Source: Streptomyces durocortorensis
GTDB taxonomy: Bacteria; Actinomycetota; Actinomycetes; Streptomycetales; Streptomycetaceae
Reading direction: 5' to 3'
Length of the DNA stretch: 64,000 nucleotides
Assembly (NCBI RefSeq): GCF_031760065.1
Contig: NZ_CP134500.1
Span: 2,852,001-2,916,000 of the forward strand
Of this stretch, positions 60,248 to 64,000 are shown one piece after another. The notes beneath the pieces are model-generated. The model was given only the letters and a program-made list of their open reading frames with translations. It did no database searches and was not told the origin of the DNA. The translations under genes and the position numbers were made by a program. How positions within the stretch are numbered: position 1 is the stretch's first letter; every line of letters begins with the position of its first letter.

Positions 60248-63200
60248 ATGCGTTTCTCCGTACTGGGCCCGCTCACCGTGACCACGTCGACCGGGGCCCC
60301 GGTGGCCGTCCCCGAGGCGAAGGTGCGGGCCCTGCTGTCGGTTCTCCTCCTCGACGCCGGTCGGGCGGTGCCGGCTGACCGGCTGGTGGACGCCCTGTGG
60401 GGAGACCGGTTGCCCCGCAACCCGGCCGGGGCGCTCCAGACGAAGGTGTCCCGGCTGCGCAGGGCGCTGGCCGAGGCCGAGCCGGGCGCCGAGGCCCTGG
60501 TGGAGTCCCGGCCGCCGGGCTATCTGCTCCGGGCGGGGGCGGCCGAGGTGGACGCCCTGGGGTTCACCGAGCGGACAGCGCGGGCGTATGCCACCGGGGA
60601 GCCCCGGGCGAAGGCGGAGCTGCTGACGGAGGCGCTGGCGCTGTGGCAAGGGGACGCCTTCGCGGACGCGGGAGACGGGGAGGCGGTGCGCGTGGCGGCG
60701 GAACGGCTGGAGGAGCAACGTCTCACCGCCGTGGAGGCGCTGGCCGAGGCGCGCATGTCCCTGGGCGAACACGACGTTGTTGCGGATGAGCTGGGTGAGC
60801 TGACCGCCGCCCACCCGCTGCGGGAGCGCCTGCGCGCCGCGCACATCCGGGCGCTGTACGGGGCGGGTCGGCAGTCCGAGGCGCTGGCCGCTTACACCGA
60901 GTTGCGCGACCTGCTGACCGAGGAGCTGGGGGTGGACCCTGGGCCCGAACTGGTCGCCCTGCACCGGTCGGTGCTCCGGCACGATGTCTCGCTGGCGCCG
61001 GCTCAGCCGCCGCAGCCCGCTCCGCGCCACCCGGCGCCCCTGCCCGAGCCGCTCACCGAACTGATCGGCCGCGCGGATGCGGTGACCGCACTGACCGAAC
61101 TCCTGGGACGCGAAAGGCTGGTGACGCTGACCGGCCCGGGCGGGGTCGGCAAGACCCGGCTGGCCGAGGAGGTGGGCCGCCGCATGGCCGGGGCCTCACC
61201 CGACGGCGTACGGATGGTTCCGCTGGCGGCGGCCGGAGAGGTGGAGGAGCAGATCGCCGCGGCGCTCGGCCTGCGGGAGGACGCGGGGGCGAGCCTGGAG
61301 GACGCGCTGCGTTCCCGCCGTTCGCTGCTCCTGCTGGACAACTGCGAGCACGTGGTGGACGCCGCCGCCGGCACCGTACGCCGCATACTGGCGGCGGCCC
61401 CGGGGCTGCGCATCCTCGCGACCAGCAGGGAGCCGCTGGGGCTGGCAGCCGAGTCGGTGTGGGTGGTGCCGCCGCTGTCGCAGACCGACGCGGAGTCGCT
61501 GTTCGCCCGGCGCGCGGCGGCCTCCGCGCCCGGGTTCACGGCCGCCGGGGAGAACGCGTCGGCGGTCGCGGAGATCTGCCGCCGCCTCGACCGGCTGCCG
61601 CTGGCCCTGGAACTGGCCGCCACCCGGGTGCGCGCCCTGGGCGTACGGGGGCTGGCCACGCGGCTGGACGACCGGTTCCGGCTGCTGGCGGGCGGCCGCC
61701 GGGACGTCCCGGACCGCCACCGCACGCTGCGGGCGGTGATCGACTGGAGCTGGGAGCTGCTGGACGAGCAGGAGCGTACGGTCCTGCGCAGGCTGGCCGT
61801 CTTCGCCGACGGCTGCACGCTGGAGGCGGTCGAAGCGGTGTGCGGTGCGGACCTCGACGCCATGGAACCGCTGATACGTCTGGTGGACCGCTCGCTGCTG
61901 ACGGTGACGGACGGGCCCTCCGGCGACCCCCGCTACCGGCTGCCGGAGTCGGTGGCCGCCTACGCGCGGGAGCGCCTGGCGGAGGCGGGCGAGGCGACCG
62001 GCCACGAGAAGCTCCATCACGCGTACTGCACCGCCCTGTTGGAGCGGGCCGCGCAGGAGCTGCACGGCCCCGGACAGCGGGCGTGGCTGGAACGGCTTGA
62101 CCAGGAGAGCGCCAACCTCCGCGCGGCACTCGCACGTTCGGTGGAGCGCGGGGACACCGAGGGCGCGCTGCGGCTGGCGCTCGCGGCAACCTGGTACTGG
62201 TTCCTGCGGGGCCGCTGGAGCGAGGCGCGGAGGGCGCTCGGAGCGGCGCTGGGCGGCCCGGTCGCGCCGGGCGACGCGGGGGCTGATCCGGGAGCCCGAG
62301 CGGCTCTCTGGCAGGAGGGCTTCGCGGTGCTGGCGGGGGAGCGCGGCACTCCTGGCCTGAACGGCGTCCCTGGACCCGAGGGCACCCCCGGCCTGGGCGG
62401 CACCCCCCACCCAGGCAGCACCCCCACTCTGGGAGCCTGGCCCTCAGCTTCCCCCCAACTGGCCCGCCCCACATGGTTTCTGGCGCACGCGGCGCTCTCG
62501 GCCGGCGAGGACCTGCCCCGGAGCGAGGCGCTGGTGAACCGGGCCCTGACGGGTGCCAGGGCGGCGGGCGACGCCTGGGGCGCGGCGGCGGGGCTGGTCA
62601 CGCGCTCCACGGCGGCGCTGTTCCGGGGCGACCTGGCCGGAGCGCGGCGGGACGCGACGGAGTCACACGCGACGTTCCGTGAACTGGGCGACGGATGGGG
62701 CCAGTTGCAGAGCGGGTACGTCCTCGCCGCCCTGGCCTCGATCACCGGTGACTACGACCGGGCCGGGGAGCTGCACCGCAGCGGACTGGCGAGGGCCCAG
62801 CACCTGGACCTGTGGCCGGACGCCGCCGACCGCCTCACCGGGCTCGGCCGGGTCGCCCTGCTGACCGGGGACTTCGCGGAGGCCGCCGCGCTGCACGAGC
62901 GGGCGGTCGCGCTGTCCGCCGAGCACGGTTACGCGGCAGGCGAGGTGCACGCCGAGATCGGGCTCGCGCTCGGGGCCCGGCGCACGGGCGACGCCGATCT
63001 CGCCGAGAAGCTGCTCCACAAGACTCTGGCCTGGCACCGCGCGGTCTCCTTCGACCCCGGCCCGGCCCTGCTCCTGGCCGAGCTCGGCTTCCTCGCCGAG
63101 CAGCGGGGCGACGCGGAGGCAGCCCTGTCCCTGCACCACCAGGGGTTCGCCGTCGCCCGGGAGAGCGGCGACCCCCGGGCGGTCGCCCTGGCTCAGGAGG

Positions 63201-63424
63201 GACTGGCGGGGGCCCACGCCCTGGCGGGCGACCCAGTCCGGGCGGCCCGCCTGCTGGGTGCGGCACACCGGGCCCGCGCGGCAGCGGGGGCCCCGCTGCC
63301 CGAGGCCGAGCGGGGAGATGTGGACCGGGTGGGGGCGGCGGTGCGGGCGGCACTGGGCGCGGAGGAATTCACGCGGGAGTTCCTGGCGGACACCGATGAC
63401 TTTCCGGCCGGAGGAGGGTCATGA
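60248..63424 (+). CDS. AfsR/SARP-type regulator: DNA-binding, BTAD, NB-ARC and TPR domains
   Basis: A 1058-aa regulator. The OmpR-like winged helix (residues 1-95, MRFSVLGPLTV to ESRPPGYLLRA) is followed by the BTAD (100-245, ending LLTEELGVDPGPELVALHR). Next come an NB-ARC ATPase with Walker A GPGGVGKT at 296-303 and Walker B LLLLDNCEHV at 360-369, and TPR-like helices to the end. Residues about 698-730 form a Gly-x-x tract (GTPGLNGVPGPEGTPGLGG) like collagen, inserted between NB-ARC and TPR parts. Start ATG 60248 has no ribosome site, but TACCTT lies about 9 nt upstream, so a leaderless message is plausible. It may control the divergent imine-reductase-like pair or a distant target. Confidence 0.88.
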   Translation: MRFSVLGPLTVTTSTGAPVAVPEAKVRALLSVLLLDAGRAVPADRLVDALWGDRLPRNPAGALQTKVSRLRRALAEAEPGAEALVESRPPGYLLRAGAAEVDALGFTERTARAYATGEPRAKAELLTEALALWQGDAFADAGDGEAVRVAAERLEEQRLTAVEALAEARMSLGEHDVVADELGELTAAHPLRERLRAAHIRALYGAGRQSEALAAYTELRDLLTEELGVDPGPELVALHRSVLRHDVSLAPAQPPQPAPRHPAPLPEPLTELIGRADAVTALTELLGRERLVTLTGPGGVGKTRLAEEVGRRMAGASPDGVRMVPLAAAGEVEEQIAAALGLREDAGASLEDALRSRRSLLLLDNCEHVVDAAAGTVRRILAAAPGLRILATSREPLGLAAESVWVVPPLSQTDAESLFARRAAASAPGFTAAGENASAVAEICRRLDRLPLALELAATRVRALGVRGLATRLDDRFRLLAGGRRDVPDRHRTLRAVIDWSWELLDEQERTVLRRLAVFADGCTLEAVEAVCGADLDAMEPLIRLVDRSLLTVTDGPSGDPRYRLPESVAAYARERLAEAGEATGHEKLHHAYCTALLERAAQELHGPGQRAWLERLDQESANLRAALARSVERGDTEGALRLALAATWYWFLRGRWSEARRALGAALGGPVAPGDAGADPGARAALWQEGFAVLAGERGTPGLNGVPGPEGTPGLGGTPHPGSTPTLGAWPSASPQLARPTWFLAHAALSAGEDLPRSEALVNRALTGARAAGDAWGAAAGLVTRSTAALFRGDLAGARRDATESHATFRELGDGWGQLQSGYVLAALASITGDYDRAGELHRSGLARAQHLDLWPDAADRLTGLGRVALLTGDFAEAAALHERAVALSAEHGYAAGEVHAEIGLALGARRTGDADLAEKLLHKTLAWHRAVSFDPGPALLLAELGFLAEQRGDAEAALSLHHQGFAVARESGDPRAVALAQEGLAGAHALAGDPVRAARLLGAAHRARAAAGAPLPEAERGDVDRVGAAVRAALGAEEFTREFLADTDDFPAGGGS

Positions 63425-63461
63425 CCTGGCAGGACGCTTCACACGACCGAAGGAGCCCACC

Positions 63462-63872
63462 ATGACGGCAGAGAACGGCACCCGGACCAGCACCGATGCC
63501 ACCCGTCAGGGCGGAATCACCGGTCTCGGGGTCATCATCGGAACCACGGACACCGACGCCCTGATCGCCTGGTACCGCGCCGCTCTGGAGCCGCTGGGCG
63601 CCCGCTGGGTGGAGCACATGCTGCTGGTCGGCCCCGGGGCGGTCATCGGCTTCGACCAGCGGGACGATGTCGCGGAGAAGGCCGCCGAACCGGGCCGGCA
63701 GCTGGTCAACCTCACCGTGCGGGACATCCGGGCGGCCGAGAAGCACCTCAACACCCTCGGGGTGACCTGGGTGCGCCCGGTCGAGGAGGTCGGCGGGGGC
63801 TGGTTCTTCTCGACGATCGTGGACCCGGTGGGCAACTACCTCCAGATCCTCCAGGGGCCCGAAGCGTCCTGA
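63462..63872 (+). CDS. VOC family protein (glyoxalase/bleomycin-resistance fold)
   Basis: A 136-aa protein with two beta-alpha-beta-beta-beta units: GLGVIIGTTDTDALIAWYRA at about 21-40 and NLTVRDIRAAEKHLNTLGVT near 87. It ends with TIVDPVGNYLQILQG, the usual VOC strand, where the Asp/Asn-rich turn precedes the final metal or substrate position. The function may be binding of a small ligand or a lyase/dioxygenase step; nothing specific is seen. Start ATG 63462 has AAGGAG with a 6-nt spacer. It lies 37 bp behind the AfsR-like gene and may be co-transcribed. Confidence 0.85.
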   Translation: MTAENGTRTSTDATRQGGITGLGVIIGTTDTDALIAWYRAALEPLGARWVEHMLLVGPGAVIGFDQRDDVAEKAAEPGRQLVNLTVRDIRAAEKHLNTLGVTWVRPVEEVGGGWFFSTIVDPVGNYLQILQGPEAS

Positions 63873-64000
63873 ATCCCTCGTGCCCGATCGGGATGCCCAC
63901 CAGGTTGACGGGGCCGCGGTGGTCCGTCGCGAGCCCCGTACGCCCCTCGACTCCGACGCGATGCCGCACCCACCGCCCCTCCCGTGGGGGGGCACGGTGT
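63873..64000 (-). other. Right-edge segment with a possible minus-strand coding end
   Basis: No gene is certain here. On the minus strand, from the edge to about 63870, one frame has strongly GC-rich third positions and reads VRHRVGVEGRTGLATDHRGP then VNLVGIPIGHEGF. It could be the decayed or frameshifted C-terminus of a gene that begins outside the window. It has no stop near that point and runs antisense into the VOC gene. Confidence 0.25.

Noticed and set aside
1..64000. CRISPR arrays, insertion sequences or rRNA
   Set aside because: No regularly spaced repeats, transposase-like frames or rRNA segments were seen on either strand.

Overview
The window reads as a piece of a Streptomyces (or very close actinomycete) chromosome. 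The base composition is very GC-rich, many starts are GTG, and several families typical of the genus are present: the HrdD sigma factor, an AfsR/SARP-type regulator, a DUF397/XRE-DUF5753 pair, a DUF6227 protein, a fused F0 synthase (FbiC) and a perfect DmdR/IdeR iron box. I found no phage, transposase, CRISPR or rRNA. The window looks like ordinary chromosome with a moderately accessory right third.

Layout. 1-7 kb: end of a P1 peptidase, a DUF6227 protein, an MFS exporter divergent from a WYL regulator around a 16-bp palindrome, hrdD with a sigma-R type promoter, a frameshifted acetyltransferase relic and a questin-oxidase-like protein. 7-12.7 kb: a DODA-type dioxygenase with divergent MarR regulator, a second MFS exporter with its TetR regulator, and a secreted M6 metalloprotease. 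12.7-19 kb: acyl-CoA ligase, alanine:cation symporter, tRNA-Arg(CCT), an aminoglycoside phosphotransferase-like kinase and an ATP-grasp protein. 19-27 kb: zinc-ribbon membrane protein, large polytopic membrane protein, D-Ala-D-Ala carboxypeptidase with a long acidic N-terminus, GPP34 protein, XRE regulator plus DUF397. 27-33 kb: an EthD-like protein divergent from an SDR, an ADP-ribosylglycohydrolase-fold protein lacking its metal ligands, a PIN-domain relic and a STAND-TPR protein. 33-37.6 kb: an NLP/NPP1 secreted protein and a WXG100-like/DUF6571/lipoprotein cassette. 37.6-46 kb: fbiC, a HAD hydrolase, a penicillin-binding protein, an F420-type LLM oxidoreductase and small membrane or secreted proteins. 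46-49.7 kb: an iron-controlled divergent pair (acylase-acetyltransferase fusion and siderophore-interacting reductase). 49.7-60 kb: APC permease, then a minus-strand catabolic-looking cluster (aldehyde dehydrogenase, amidohydrolase, two LLM flavin/F420 enzymes, SDR, two tandem imine-reductase-like proteins). 60-63.9 kb: AfsR-like regulator and a VOC protein.

How parts may work together. The most interesting signal is a palindrome, TCTGACG-N3-CGTCAGA and variants. It sits between the EthD-like gene and the SDR at 28.2 kb, twice in front of the LLM gene at 56.2 kb, and once in degenerate form in front of the LLM-SDR pair at 58.1 kb. These separated loci therefore probably belong to one regulon whose repressor lies outside the window. 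FbiC, which makes the F420 precursor F0, lies between the two loci, which fits the LLM enzymes using F420. The substrate of this candidate pathway cannot be told from sequence. A second coherent unit is the iron-box pair at 46-49.7 kb, in which a penicillin-acylase-like domain is fused in frame to a siderophore-type acetyltransferase.
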